From contig CAITWD010000010.1 in NCBI GenBank assembly GCA_903896045.1, positions 1-64,000 of the forward strand: DNA of 64,000 bases, in the 5' to 3' direction. Origin of the DNA: an uncultured Actinomycetes bacterium (GTDB lineage Bacteria; Actinomycetota; Thermoleophilia; Miltoncostaeales; Miltoncostaeaceae). The notes beneath the pieces were generated by a model that saw only the letters and a list, made by a program, of their open reading frames with translations, was not told the origin of the DNA and did no database searches. The position numbers and the translations under genes were made by a program. Below are positions 29,299 through 39,102 of the stretch, piece by piece (positions within the stretch are counted from its first letter, which is position 1; every line of letters begins with the position of its first letter).

Positions 29299-29877
29299 AT
29301 GACGACTGCCACACCACCCGTATCCCCAGAGGATGCATTCGCATATGAATTTGTCGGCGCCCTGCGGCGACTCTGGTGGATCCCACTGCTACTTGGCATT
29401 GTCTGGATTGCCTTCTCTTTGGTGGTCTTCCGGTTTGATGTCCACTCCGTCCGCGCGGTTGGGCTCGTCGCAGGGATTGTGTTTTTGGTTGCCGGGCTCG
29501 AGGAGCTTGTGATGGCGATCGCGGTCCGCGGTGGCTGGAAGTGGTTTCACGCCCTGCTGGGTCTGGCATTTGTCGTCGGTGGTATCGCCTCATTGATTCA
29601 CCCCGGAAACACCTTTCTGGCCTTGGCGGAAATCGTCGGCTGGGTGTTGGTGATCAAGGGCGCATTCGATGTGATCGTCGCGCTCGCCAACCGCCACCTC
29701 GAGCTCTGGTGGACACGCCTTGCGATCGGCCTGGTCGAGTTGGGGCTGGCATTTACGGTCTCTGGCAACATCGATAAAAAGGCCGTTGTGCTGTTGGTGT
29801 TTGTGGGGGCAACCGCTCTTCTGCGTGGCATTGGAATGATTGTGGTCGCATTCCAGCTGCGCTCACTCACCACGTAA
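29299..29877 (+). CDS. HdeD/DUF308-family membrane protein
   Basis: Six TM segments, WWIPLLLGIVWIAFSLVVF..., GIASLIHPGNTFLALAEIVGWVLVIKGAFDV. Confidence 0.75.
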   Translation: MTTATPPVSPEDAFAYEFVGALRRLWWIPLLLGIVWIAFSLVVFRFDVHSVRAVGLVAGIVFLVAGLEELVMAIAVRGGWKWFHALLGLAFVVGGIASLIHPGNTFLALAEIVGWVLVIKGAFDVIVALANRHLELWWTRLAIGLVELGLAFTVSGNIDKKAVVLLVFVGATALLRGIGMIVVAFQLRSLTT

Positions 29878-29939
29878 CGCGCGCCTGATCGACGCATGGC
29901 CAACACGGTCATGCGTCGGCTGCGCGACGGGGGGCTTCG

Positions 29940-30386
29940 ATGATTCGCCCATCAATTGAGTGCTGGCTCATCCGAGAGATGCCCACTGGCCCTCACGTGG
30001 TGTTATTGCACGCACCCGAAGCACCAGGCAGGCGCCCTGAGCTTTGGCAGCCGGTCTCAGGTGGTATCGAGGCAGACGAGACCCCACAGGACGCCTGCGT
30101 GCGCGAAACTCAAGAGGAAACCGGCCTGAGTATTGCTCCGGATGATCTGACCTGCGTGCTGCAGGAGGTGTTCTTTGTGGTGCGCCCTGATCTCACCTTG
30201 AACAAATCGGTCTTTTGGGCACCGGCGCCCACTGACACGATTACCGTCGACCCCAATGAGCACGACACCTTCGCGTGGACTCCGGTCGATCAGGTGCGTG
30301 CACGTCTGGTCTGGGAGAGTCACCAAACGACCTGGGCGGCCGTCCTTACCTCGTTGTCTGAGATGGGCGTCGTAGAGGCGCACTAG
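29940..30386 (+). CDS. NUDIX hydrolase
   Basis: GGIEADETPQDACVRETQEETGL Nudix box. Confidence 0.9.
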   Translation: MIRPSIECWLIREMPTGPHVVLLHAPEAPGRRPELWQPVSGGIEADETPQDACVRETQEETGLSIAPDDLTCVLQEVFFVVRPDLTLNKSVFWAPAPTDTITVDPNEHDTFAWTPVDQVRARLVWESHQTTWAAVLTSLSEMGVVEAH

Positions 30387-31056
30387 GTACCCGCGCCGAG
30401 GGGCAAAACTTCGCGAAAATGCATGCACCGCAGCGTGGCGAGCGCGCCACGCACACCGCGCGGCCGTGGTAGATCAGCCGCATCGAGGCATCGCTCCACT
30501 CGCGGCGCGGCCACAGGGCACACAGATCGCGCTCGACCCGCACAGGGTCGCTCGATTCAGTGAGCCCCAGCCGACCCGACAGGCGAAGCACATGTGTATC
30601 AACAGCGATTCCCGGGACGCCGAAGCCATGGCCAAGAATGACATTTGCGGTTTTGCGCCCCACTCCGGGGAGGGTCACCAGATCCTCCATCGTGCCTGGC
30701 ACCTGCCCATCAAACCGACCGACGACCGCCTGCGCCATTCCAATCAGGCTGCGCGCCTTGGCGCGAAAAAACCCGGTCGAGTGGATCAGTCGCTCGATCT
30801 CCCCCAGCTCTGCAGCAGCCATCGTGGCCGCATCGGGGGCATAGGCAAAAAGCGCGGGCGTGACCTGATTCACGCGCGCGTCGGTGCATTGGGCAGAGAG
30901 AATAATCGCCGCAAGCAACTGGAACGGGCTCGCATGATCCAAGGGAATCACGATGGTGGGATATGCCGTGCGGAGTCCATCGACAACCGCGCGCGCCCTG
31001 CCCTGTGGCGTACGTGGTCGCACCGTCATCACGGCGGCTGGATCAGATGTCCTCAC
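30346..31056 (-). CDS. nth: Endonuclease III
   Basis: LSAQCTDARVNQVTPALF, LPGVGRKTANVIL, VDTHVLRLSGRLG, C-x6-C-x2-C-x5-C cluster. Confidence 0.93.
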   Translation of the reverse strand: MRTSDPAAVMTVRPRTPQGRARAVVDGLRTAYPTIVIPLDHASPFQLLAAIILSAQCTDARVNQVTPALFAYAPDAATMAAAELGEIERLIHSTGFFRAKARSLIGMAQAVVGRFDGQVPGTMEDLVTLPGVGRKTANVILGHGFGVPGIAVDTHVLRLSGRLGLTESSDPVRVERDLCALWPRREWSDASMRLIYHGRAVCVARSPRCGACIFAKFCPSARVPSAPLRRPSQTTR

Positions 31057-31406
31057 GACACCTCAGGAATACCGAGTGCACGATGCAAGCGCTGGGCAAA
31101 ACGCACCCCATCGACAAGTGCCTCCTGGACCTCAGATGCCGTGCGTCTCGGTGATGCCGACCAGCCACGCAGCCATGTCACCGCGCGCTCAGGGTCCGCA
31201 GCCTGTCCACCAACGCGGGCAGCAAAGACATAGGTGTAGGCAAATGAGCGCGCCTGTTCGGATCCATCAGCTGCGGCAATTTCTGCATCAATCTCGGTGC
31301 AGACCCCGGACGGGGTGCTCTCCACCCCCCACCCGCGAAGCAGCTCCTGCAGGCCGGCAAGCGCTGCATGGTGGGCACGGACGAGCTCCTCGGCATCAGT
31401 CGTCAT
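31053..31406 (-). CDS. Hypothetical protein in nth operon
   Basis: Intact ORF with 4-nt overlaps at both ends. Confidence 0.6.
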   Translation of the reverse strand: MTTDAEELVRAHHAALAGLQELLRGWGVESTPSGVCTEIDAEIAAADGSEQARSFAYTYVFAARVGGQAADPERAVTWLRGWSASPRRTASEVQEALVDGVRFAQRLHRALGIPEVS

Positions 31407-32122
31407 CGCACCAACTCGTACCGCAGAAATACCACGTCATCGATCGGCAAGAGCCCCGCCAATCGCAGACCGCGGGGTGGCTCAAATTCCGGGCCGACCA
31501 GGGCCCGGTCCGATACCCCCGACACCAACAGGGGCGAGATCGTGAGATAGATTTCATCCACCAGATCTGCGGCCATCAGCTCACCAATCAGCCTCGGACC
31601 ACCCTCACACAGGACACCGCGGTGCCCCATCTGCCGGAGGCGTCCGAGAAATTGCGCCACATCGACATCTCCCGGCCGATCGGCGATCACTCGCGCAACC
31701 CGACGCGCCGCGTCAAGGATGTCTGCTGGGCAATCGGCGGGTGCGCCAAGAATGGTCGGGACCTCTGCCTCTAAAAACAAGGCGCTCGACCAGTCAAATG
31801 CGAGCGAGCGCGAGATGACCGCGATTGGCGCGACCGGATGCTGTCCACGCGCACGCCGGGCCTCGCGCACACCATCACGAGGCCGCATGGGCCCGTAACG
31901 ATCTGCCCGCACGGTGTGTGCTCCCGCCAGAATGACATCGGCGATGCCTCGCAAGGCATGAAAGACATCACGGTCGTGTGGACCCGAGAGCTCACGGGAC
32001 TCGCCCCCGATCGAGGTTGCCCCATCGACGCTGGCGACCATATTGAGCATGACCCATGGTCGATCCTGATGGCCATCTCGAGGTGCACCGACAAATTCGG
32101 CAATCGATGTGGCGGGGATCAT
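31403..32122 (-). CDS. RibD C-terminal domain (pyrimidine reductase-like) protein
   Basis: PWVMLNMVASVDGATSIGGESRELSGPHDRDVFHALRGIADVILAGAHTVRADRYGP; CEGGPRLIGELMAADLVDEIYLTISPLL. Confidence 0.9.
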   Translation of the reverse strand: MIPATSIAEFVGAPRDGHQDRPWVMLNMVASVDGATSIGGESRELSGPHDRDVFHALRGIADVILAGAHTVRADRYGPMRPRDGVREARRARGQHPVAPIAVISRSLAFDWSSALFLEAEVPTILGAPADCPADILDAARRVARVIADRPGDVDVAQFLGRLRQMGHRGVLCEGGPRLIGELMAADLVDEIYLTISPLLVSGVSDRALVGPEFEPPRGLRLAGLLPIDDVVFLRYELVR

Positions 32123-32143
32123 TATCGCGGCACCCTGCGTGGA

Positions 32144-32974
32144 CTACACGCCATCGGCGCCCCCATGGCTGCGCTTGACAATCTCGTCGAACTCAAGCGC
32201 ACCAAAAATGGCGCACACCTCTTCCGGGCTGTCGACGATATGCATCAGTTCGAGTTCCTCTTCGCTGATCATCCCGTCGCCCACCAAGCGACGACGCATC
32301 CACGCGACAAGATCTTCCCAAAAATCCCGCCCGTAGAGCACCAATGGGAAGCCGAGGGTCTTCCCGGTTTGGATCAGCGTCAATGCCTCAAAGAGTTCAT
32401 CCATGGTGCCAAACCCACCGGGGAAGACAATGAACCCTTCTGAATATTTGACAAACATCGTTTTGCGCACGAAGAAATAACGAAAATCAATCTGCAAATT
32501 GACGTATTCATTGGCATGTTGCTCATGCGGTAATTCGATGTTGCAGCCAATCGATATCCCGCCCGCCTCATAGGCACCGCGGTTCGCCGCTTCCATGATT
32601 CCCGGCCCGCCGCCGGTAATGACCCCAAATCCCTCCTGCACCAAGCCTGCTCCCACCGCCTGTGCCGCCGCGTAGTACGGGTCGTCCTGCGGCGTCCGCG
32701 CAGAACCAAACACACATACGCAGTGTCCAACGCGGGCGAGCGCATCGAAGCCATCGACAAATTCACCAAGAATGCGCAGCGCCCGCCAGGGGTCAGTGTG
32801 CACAAAGGAGGAGTCACGTTCCCGGGCGAGCAACCGTCGATCGGCGTTGCCGATATGCGCCGCCGCCGAGCCCCGTACGGTTAATCTACCTCGGCGCCCG
32901 TTTTTCGATTTCCCACCAGAATTCGCCACGGTTCCCCCGAAGGATCGGCAACATGTACGTACACACTTCATCAC
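32144..32974 (-). CDS. LOG-family (TIGR00730-like) Rossmann-fold protein; start uncertain
   Basis: CVFGSARTPQDDPYY, GVITGGGPGIMEAANRGAYEAGG, VFPGGFGTMDELFEALTLIQTGK. Confidence 0.9.
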   Translation of the reverse strand: MMKCVRTCCRSFGGTVANSGGKSKNGRRGRLTVRGSAAAHIGNADRRLLARERDSSFVHTDPWRALRILGEFVDGFDALARVGHCVCVFGSARTPQDDPYYAAAQAVGAGLVQEGFGVITGGGPGIMEAANRGAYEAGGISIGCNIELPHEQHANEYVNLQIDFRYFFVRKTMFVKYSEGFIVFPGGFGTMDELFEALTLIQTGKTLGFPLVLYGRDFWEDLVAWMRRRLVGDGMISEEELELMHIVDSPEEVCAIFGALEFDEIVKRSHGGADGV

Positions 32975-33027
32975 ATGACCCGGATCGCGCCTGACCTACC
33001 GGTCGCCCCGCGGCACAAGGCACCCAG

Positions 33028-33495
33028 ATGACTCGCACCGGCATTTTCCCCAAGGATGAATACTTCATGCGTCTGGCACTGCGTGAGGCAGTGACCGCGG
33101 GCGAGCATGGGGATGTCCCAGTCGGCGCAGTCGTGGTCAAGGACGGCGAGGTAATCGGCGTCGGTCGCAACGAGCGCGAGCTCCACAGCGACCCGACCGC
33201 CCATGCCGAAGTACTCGCGCTACGCGCAGCGGCGCGTACCCTCGGGGGATGGCGGCTCACTGGAGCAGTGCTCTATGTGACCCTTGAGCCATGCCCAATG
33301 TGTGCCGGCGCGATTCAGCAAGCGCGCATCACTCGAGTCGTCTACGGGGCACCCGATCAAAAGGTGGGTGCCGCGGGCAGTGTCGTCAATATTTTGGGGG
33401 ATGCGCGACTGATCCACCGGGTGGAAGTACAAAGCGGGGTGCTCGCCGCTGATGCCCTCGGGGTCCTGCAGCAATTCTTCGACGAGCGACGCTAA
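33028..33495 (+). CDS. tadA: tRNA-specific adenosine deaminase
   Basis: DPTAHAEVLALRAAARTLGGWRL...TLEPCPMCAGAIQQARITRVVYGAPDQKVGAAGS. Confidence 0.93.
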   Translation: MTRTGIFPKDEYFMRLALREAVTAGEHGDVPVGAVVVKDGEVIGVGRNERELHSDPTAHAEVLALRAAARTLGGWRLTGAVLYVTLEPCPMCAGAIQQARITRVVYGAPDQKVGAAGSVVNILGDARLIHRVEVQSGVLAADALGVLQQFFDERR

Positions 33496-33668
33496 CGGGG
33501 AACCTCCGCCGTCACCCAAGACGGCAGTGACGCATTTCTCATGTTCGTAAAAATCAGGTCGATACAGAGCGTGCCAGCGGAGTGCTGAGACCCGAGAATC
33601 GTGCACTCGACGGGCGAAATAATTATTGATCTATCGACGTCACCGTTCCCCGATTTTTTGCACATGCA

Positions 33669-35297
33669 ATGACGCACGAACGCTCACATCTTTTTTCGCG
33701 GTCCCGGAGCATTGGGATCACCCGCACACCACCGCGCGTACGCACCCTCGCGTCTGTCCTCGCGCTGATTGTGCTCACCGCGACCTTTGCCCTTCCACTC
33801 ACGAGTGCCGTGATGTTGGCCTCGGGAGTCAGCCAACAGGATGAAGGCCTGCTGTTGGTCTATCCGGTACGTCTGCTCACTGGTGCGATCCCCAATGTTG
33901 ATTTTCTGTCGGTGTATGGATTGGCATCGCTCCTTCCCATTGCCGGGGCCTTCAAACTTTTTGGGGCATCGGTCGCCGCTGAGCGAATGGTCGGCCTGAT
34001 CTACCATCTCCTTCTCACCGGAGGGCTCGTGTGCCTTGCCTGGCGTTGGCGAGGGCCCGTCCCGGCGATTGCAGCAGGGGTGATTTGCAATGTCATTGCC
34101 GTCACGCTCGGCCCGGTGGCCTATGCATGGGTTGGCGGGGTCGCACTTGCGGCGGTGGGGATTCTTCTCACAGATATCGGCGTGCGCAATGGGATTCGCC
34201 GCAGGTGGTGCGTCGGTGCCGGAATCTCTTTTGGCCTGGCACTGGCATATCGCATTGATCTCGGTCTCGCGATCATCATCATGGTCGCGCTCATCTGTGC
34301 AACACAGCGCGCAGCATGGCGGCCAGTGATCGGCGGGTGTGTGATGGGCATGAGCCCGTTACTTGTCAACCTGGTACTCGCGGGCCCCAGCGCGGTGATT
34401 TCTGGACAAATTACCGGACCTATCTTTGTGAGTGGTCCGGGGCGTTTCTTGCCATTTCAGGATCTGGATATCCATCATCAAACGCTGGCACTGCTGTGCG
34501 TCATCGTTGCGGTTGGACTGATCGCACTCGGGGGACGTGAGACGATCACGACGCGTATGAGTTGGACAGCCACACGCATCCTCGTACTCGGCGTTCTGTG
34601 CGCAGGCGCGCTTCCTGAAGCCTTTCAGCGCGCAGATGCCTTCCATGTCGATTCAGTTGCCGTGCTGGTGCTCCCCGCAGGAGTGATAGTCGTCACGGGA
34701 ATTTTTCGCGGGACGGGGTCGGTGACCCGCATCATTCGCCCCGCAGCGATTCTTGTCTTTGGTGTCGCCCTTATCCTGACGGGGCTCCCCGAGATGCAGA
34801 ACTACGAAACGGCAATTCGTCCGACGCTCACCGGTGCATCGACGCCCACGTGGAATGTCACCAACCTCGGTCGAACGGCCCCCGTCTATGCAAGTGATGA
34901 GCAGATGCTCCTCGAGCACGCACTTACCATTGTCGATGCGCACGCACAGGCCGGCATGCACGTGTTTGTCGGGCCCCAAGATCTGCGACGCACGGTCTTT
35001 GGCGACACCTACCTGTATTTCCTGATGCCACAGCTGATCCCAAGCAGCTTCTATCTTGAGATGGAGCCCGGTATCGCCAACGGAACCAATTCACGCCTGG
35101 GATCAGATCTCGCCCACTCCGACATCCTGGTACTCACAAGCGCCTACGACAATTTCTTTGAACCAAATGCATCGTCGCTTTTTGGTTCAGATGTGCCAAA
35201 CACGGTCGTCAAAAACGACTTTGTCGAGGTCGGTAGCTCAGGCCCATGGAACATCTATGTGCGTGCAACGCCGCACGGGGTTGGGGGAGCGACCTAA
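33669..35297 (+). CDS. Multi-TM GT-C-like membrane protein
   Basis: Multi-TM; SQQDEGLLLVYPVRLLTGAIPNVDFLSVYG near the N-terminus, typical of GT-C/ArnT-like proteins. Confidence 0.6.
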   Translation: MTHERSHLFSRSRSIGITRTPPRVRTLASVLALIVLTATFALPLTSAVMLASGVSQQDEGLLLVYPVRLLTGAIPNVDFLSVYGLASLLPIAGAFKLFGASVAAERMVGLIYHLLLTGGLVCLAWRWRGPVPAIAAGVICNVIAVTLGPVAYAWVGGVALAAVGILLTDIGVRNGIRRRWCVGAGISFGLALAYRIDLGLAIIIMVALICATQRAAWRPVIGGCVMGMSPLLVNLVLAGPSAVISGQITGPIFVSGPGRFLPFQDLDIHHQTLALLCVIVAVGLIALGGRETITTRMSWTATRILVLGVLCAGALPEAFQRADAFHVDSVAVLVLPAGVIVVTGIFRGTGSVTRIIRPAAILVFGVALILTGLPEMQNYETAIRPTLTGASTPTWNVTNLGRTAPVYASDEQMLLEHALTIVDAHAQAGMHVFVGPQDLRRTVFGDTYLYFLMPQLIPSSFYLEMEPGIANGTNSRLGSDLAHSDILVLTSAYDNFFEPNASSLFGSDVPNTVVKNDFVEVGSSGPWNIYVRATPHGVGGAT

Positions 35298-35332
35298 GTC
35301 ATCGTCGGAATTTCCCCAGGAACGGCAACGAA

Positions 35333-36637
35333 TTAATTTTGTATCAAGAGCGACTGCAGCACCTTGGTCTCAGAAAACACCGAACTCACCAAAGGATTCC
35401 CCCCGACCGGCCACTGCGGGGCACGATAGACCGCCATTCGCGTGGCAGGCACGCAGTCACCTGTCGGACTACACGACAAGACATCAGACAACCCTTGATA
35501 TTCCACGTCATGCAGGAGCGCCTCACGTAATGCCACGCGATTGATCATGAGCCCTCCGCCGGGATGCACCACAGCAACCCGGCGAATCGCATCGAAGATG
35601 AGGTTGGTGGCATCAAAGGCAGCGGGGCTGTAGATCGTGAGCGGCCGATATCCAAACAGCCGCTGATATGCCGGCAAAAATGCATCAGCATAGAAGGGTT
35701 GTGCCGCCAGCTCGGAGGCATCCGGACCCGTTGCGTAGACCTGCGATCCACCGTTGTTGCGCAGATAATCAAGCACTCCCTGCTGTTGACATTGCTGGGT
35801 CATGACCACAGGAACTTGAGGGGTCTGATGCAGCGCTTTGAGCACCTCCAAACAGTGGTTGCCGTTGAGTGGGAGCACCACCGCGCTCGGATGGAATGTC
35901 GCCAGGGTCTCCACACTGCGTGCGGGGTGCGCCGCATCGATAATCAGCTTTGTCGCCGTACCGCCCGCCGCATGAAGATCGCTTGTAATCGCCGCGCCAA
36001 GCACCGACGAGTATGCATCGTTGGTGGAAATAATCCCTACCCGCGTCCACTCTGGATGGGTATGGATGAAATCAGCGATGAGTGACCCTTGGATCAGGTC
36101 ATTGCGCGCAGTGCGGAAAAAATAGGGCTGGTGCTCTTTGGGGTCGGTGAGCAGCACCGATGATGCTTGTGGGGAAATCGTCAAAAGATGCGCGGCAGAC
36201 AGCACGGCGTCCGCAGCCTTGTACATCGAAGCCGAACAGTTCGCTGCAACGACTCCAAGCACATCAGACTGGGCAATGATCTGGTGCGCTGCAGCGATAC
36301 CGCTCGGAGCAGCGCATCCATCCACCGTCGGCAGTACCGACACCGGGTGCCCAAGGAGCGTCCCAGGGAGCCCATCAAAGCGTCCATCCAAATAATCCAC
36401 GGCCATCTGGACCGCATTCGACGCATCAGTTCCGTCTTGACTGTCGGTACGAAACATGGTCGCTAAATAGATCGGCTGACCGATTCCCACCTCCACGCAA
36501 TCAGATGAGGTCGTTGGACACGCTTGTGCAGTGGGCGCTCCCGAATCGGTACTCGCAATGACCGCGATACACACGATCACAACCAGGGCCACAATCCCAC
36601 TAATCGCCCACCAACGGCCACGGCCCAGTTGGCTCAT
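35333..36637 (-). CDS. LivJ-type (Peripla_BP_6) substrate-binding protein, membrane-anchored
   Basis: N-terminal TM; GTDASNAVQMAVDYLDGR...; HLLTISPQASSVLLTD...YFFRTARNDLIQGSLIADF. Confidence 0.82.
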   Translation of the reverse strand: MSQLGRGRWWAISGIVALVVIVCIAVIASTDSGAPTAQACPTTSSDCVEVGIGQPIYLATMFRTDSQDGTDASNAVQMAVDYLDGRFDGLPGTLLGHPVSVLPTVDGCAAPSGIAAAHQIIAQSDVLGVVAANCSASMYKAADAVLSAAHLLTISPQASSVLLTDPKEHQPYFFRTARNDLIQGSLIADFIHTHPEWTRVGIISTNDAYSSVLGAAITSDLHAAGGTATKLIIDAAHPARSVETLATFHPSAVVLPLNGNHCLEVLKALHQTPQVPVVMTQQCQQQGVLDYLRNNGGSQVYATGPDASELAAQPFYADAFLPAYQRLFGYRPLTIYSPAAFDATNLIFDAIRRVAVVHPGGGLMINRVALREALLHDVEYQGLSDVLSCSPTGDCVPATRMAVYRAPQWPVGGNPLVSSVFSETKVLQSLLIQN

Positions 36638-37440
36638 AACTTGACCCACGGCAGATATTCACCGTTCTGCAATTCCTGTGTGACCTGCGAGATGGGGTGC
36701 GAATCAACGATAAATGCCCCCCGAAAGGGCGCGCTAATACCGATAATCGCAGTGACATCGAGCACGACGACAATGATGATGCCCGCCGCAATCACCGCAT
36801 AGCGACGACCCGAACGCCCCGAGACCACGAGCGCATTCACAATCAGCGCGATTCCCGAAAGCACGGCAAGCGCAAACAGCGGGAATGGGAGATCCTCGCT
36901 GGCGAGTGAAATCCAGTCGCTTCGCGCGGTGGCCATCTGCTGGGTTGCGTTCACCATCGCATCGGCGATTGTGCTGGGAACGTACGCACGCGCCGTCAAG
37001 GGATAGATCGTTTGCTGGAGATCACGCAATGTCCCAACCGCCGGCGAGTTCTGAGGGGCGTTTTGGGCAAGTGCCTGCCACTCACCATTGACCAGTGAGT
37101 TGAGATAGACCTGGAGCGAGGCCTGCACACGGTCTGCATCCGGGGGAGGAAGGGCGCCCGAGGCGTAGGCAAGCTGCGTTGCCGCCGCAACCTCACTTCC
37201 CACCGCATTCTGCGTATCTTGAAGATTGACGTAGGCACTATTGATCAAAAAGCCCGTCAGGATTGCGAACAGACTGCCAACGGCGGTCATGTAGGCCGCA
37301 GCGGTGAGCCCTCGGCGTTCACGTCTGTCGGGCGTCGATCGGTAGTGCAGCCCTGTGACGAGGGCGACGGCAAGCACCACTGCAATCACCAGTGCCAGCA
37401 CAACCAGCGCCCAAATACTCATCGAGCTCAGGGCATTCAT
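36634..37440 (-). CDS. DUF4239-like (bestrophin-like) membrane protein
   Basis: TM segments, AILTGFLINSAYVNLQDTQNAVGSEVAAATQLA; ATGA overlaps on both sides. Confidence 0.65.
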   Translation of the reverse strand: MNALSSMSIWALVVLALVIAVVLAVALVTGLHYRSTPDRRERRGLTAAAYMTAVGSLFAILTGFLINSAYVNLQDTQNAVGSEVAAATQLAYASGALPPPDADRVQASLQVYLNSLVNGEWQALAQNAPQNSPAVGTLRDLQQTIYPLTARAYVPSTIADAMVNATQQMATARSDWISLASEDLPFPLFALAVLSGIALIVNALVVSGRSGRRYAVIAAGIIIVVVLDVTAIIGISAPFRGAFIVDSHPISQVTQELQNGEYLPWVKL

Positions 37441-38459
37441 TGGCTGGCCCCCGTCGATCCTGAAAGCGCCGATGCCCACGCGCTCTGCGACGCTGCAATT
37501 TGCTCAGGGCTCGGGGCAATCGCTGTGGCAGCACCGTCGCGATCGAGAACGTCACCGCCGACCAGATAGGACACAAAGGCGCGCGCAGTCGAGTTGCTGC
37601 GCACACGATTCATATTCACATAGACGTACAGCTGACGAGACAGAGGATAGGACCCGGCGGCAATCTCCTTCTCCCCTGGCAGCTGACACCCCTTGCCCGC
37701 GTCGATTGCGAATGGCCGCACTGTTGTCCCCCATCCCGCAACAGTGGAGTACCCCAAGAATGCATACGCATCAGGATTTTGGAGGACCACGTTGCGCATG
37801 ACGTCATTACTTGGCTCACTCGTATGGTCGAGTCGAATCAATGGAGACGTTCCCCTGCGCGCCGCTATCGGGGCGATGACGAGATTCTGATAACTCGTCA
37901 GCGTCCCCTGGCCGGTTTCGGGACTGAACACCCGCAATGGAGCACTGAGGAATTGCGTCGGTGAGCCAAGGGTGCGGGCGAGTCGTGTTGCATCACTCCA
38001 GCGTGTGTACCCAACAGACTCAGGGCCCGACAGCGCGTAGAGATCGGACATGGTCAGACACTGCGGAAGGTGACTTGCCGGACTCGTAAACACCACGATC
38101 GCGTCATTGGCGACGGTGAGTCGTACATACGAAATCCCATTGTCATGGCACAGTGCTGCACTGGTCGCGTTCATCGGGCTACTTGCACCAGCGACATCTG
38201 TGAGCCCGTTGCACAGTTGAGAAAACCCATCGCTGGTGCCTGCCATCTGCACATCAAACCGCGCAAGGGTGTTGGACGATGCAAACTCGGACGCCACTTT
38301 GCCGATGAATGGCAGCAACGTCGTCGACCCCGAAATATTGACCACGCCGGAAAAGGTGGAGGATGACGTACCGCACCCCGCCAATACGCCGGACAACGCG
38401 GCCCCAGCGGCAATAGATGCAGCCACTCGTCGTAGGGAAAGCGGGCCGGGGAAGCTCAT
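37437..38459 (-). CDS. PstS-like phosphate-type substrate-binding lipoprotein
   Basis: Lipobox SGVLAGCG; VNISGSTTLLPFIGKVASEFASSN; AGTSDGFSQLCNGLTDVAGASSPM. Confidence 0.82.
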   Translation of the reverse strand: MSFPGPLSLRRVAASIAAGAALSGVLAGCGTSSSTFSGVVNISGSTTLLPFIGKVASEFASSNTLARFDVQMAGTSDGFSQLCNGLTDVAGASSPMNATSAALCHDNGISYVRLTVANDAIVVFTSPASHLPQCLTMSDLYALSGPESVGYTRWSDATRLARTLGSPTQFLSAPLRVFSPETGQGTLTSYQNLVIAPIAARRGTSPLIRLDHTSEPSNDVMRNVVLQNPDAYAFLGYSTVAGWGTTVRPFAIDAGKGCQLPGEKEIAAGSYPLSRQLYVYVNMNRVRSNSTARAFVSYLVGGDVLDRDGAATAIAPSPEQIAASQSAWASALSGSTGASQ

Positions 38460-38670
38460 CGGCAGGGACCGTACCAAACGGACACTTGCACACGAGCGTG
38501 AATGCCTGCACGATCGGAGGTCGCGCCGCTTGAGAACCAGATCGGCATGGTGTCTGCACACCGCCACCGCGCGAGACCGTGACGGCTCCCCCATTGGGAG
38601 TGCGACAAGGTGCACCGATCGATGCACAACAGCAAACACCCGCCGAGCGGGCGGGCGTTTGATGTCGCAA

Positions 38671-38759
38671 CGGAGGAGGGGGGATTTGAACCCCCGTCGG
38701 ACCCTAAAGCCCGAAACGATTTTCGAGACCGCCGCATTCGACCGCTCTGCCACCCCTCC
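38671..38759 (-). tRNA. tRNA-Ser (CGA)
   Basis: Minus strand GGAGGGGTGGCAGAGCGGTCGAATGCGGCGGTCTCGAAAATCG...GGGGGTTCAAATCCCCCCTCCTCCG; paired acceptor, long variable arm, CTCGAAA loop. Confidence 0.96.
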
Positions 38760-38922
38760 GCGCGAGAAACTAGCAGGATGCATTCGCCTTGGGCCGCTGC
38801 AGTTGCATTCCAGACGAGAACTCGTCTCCCACAACTCTCGTTTCTGGCTGCACCAATGGAGTCAGTCAGCACCCGGTATCGGCAGAATGCCCGCAGCCTC
38901 GCTAGTATCCGCGCGCCCGTTG

Positions 38923-39012
38923 GGAGAGGTGTCCGAGCGGTCGAAGGAGCATGCCTGGAAAGCATGTAGGTGGGTATCCCCTGCCTCGAGGGTTCAAATC
39001 CCTCTCTCTCCG
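38923..39012 (+). tRNA. tRNA-Ser (GGA)
   Basis: GGAGAGGTGTCCGAGCGGTCGAAGGAGCATGCCTGGAAAGCATGTAGGTGGG...GAGGGTTCAAATCCCTCTCTCTCCG; anticodon loop CTGGAAA, long variable arm. Confidence 0.96.
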
Positions 39013-39102
39013 TACGTGCGTGACGACACGCCCTTGGGATATCTCCCCTGAGGGTGTGTCGTCGACGTGTACTTGCCCACACACAATTTCGCGGCGACGT
39101 GA

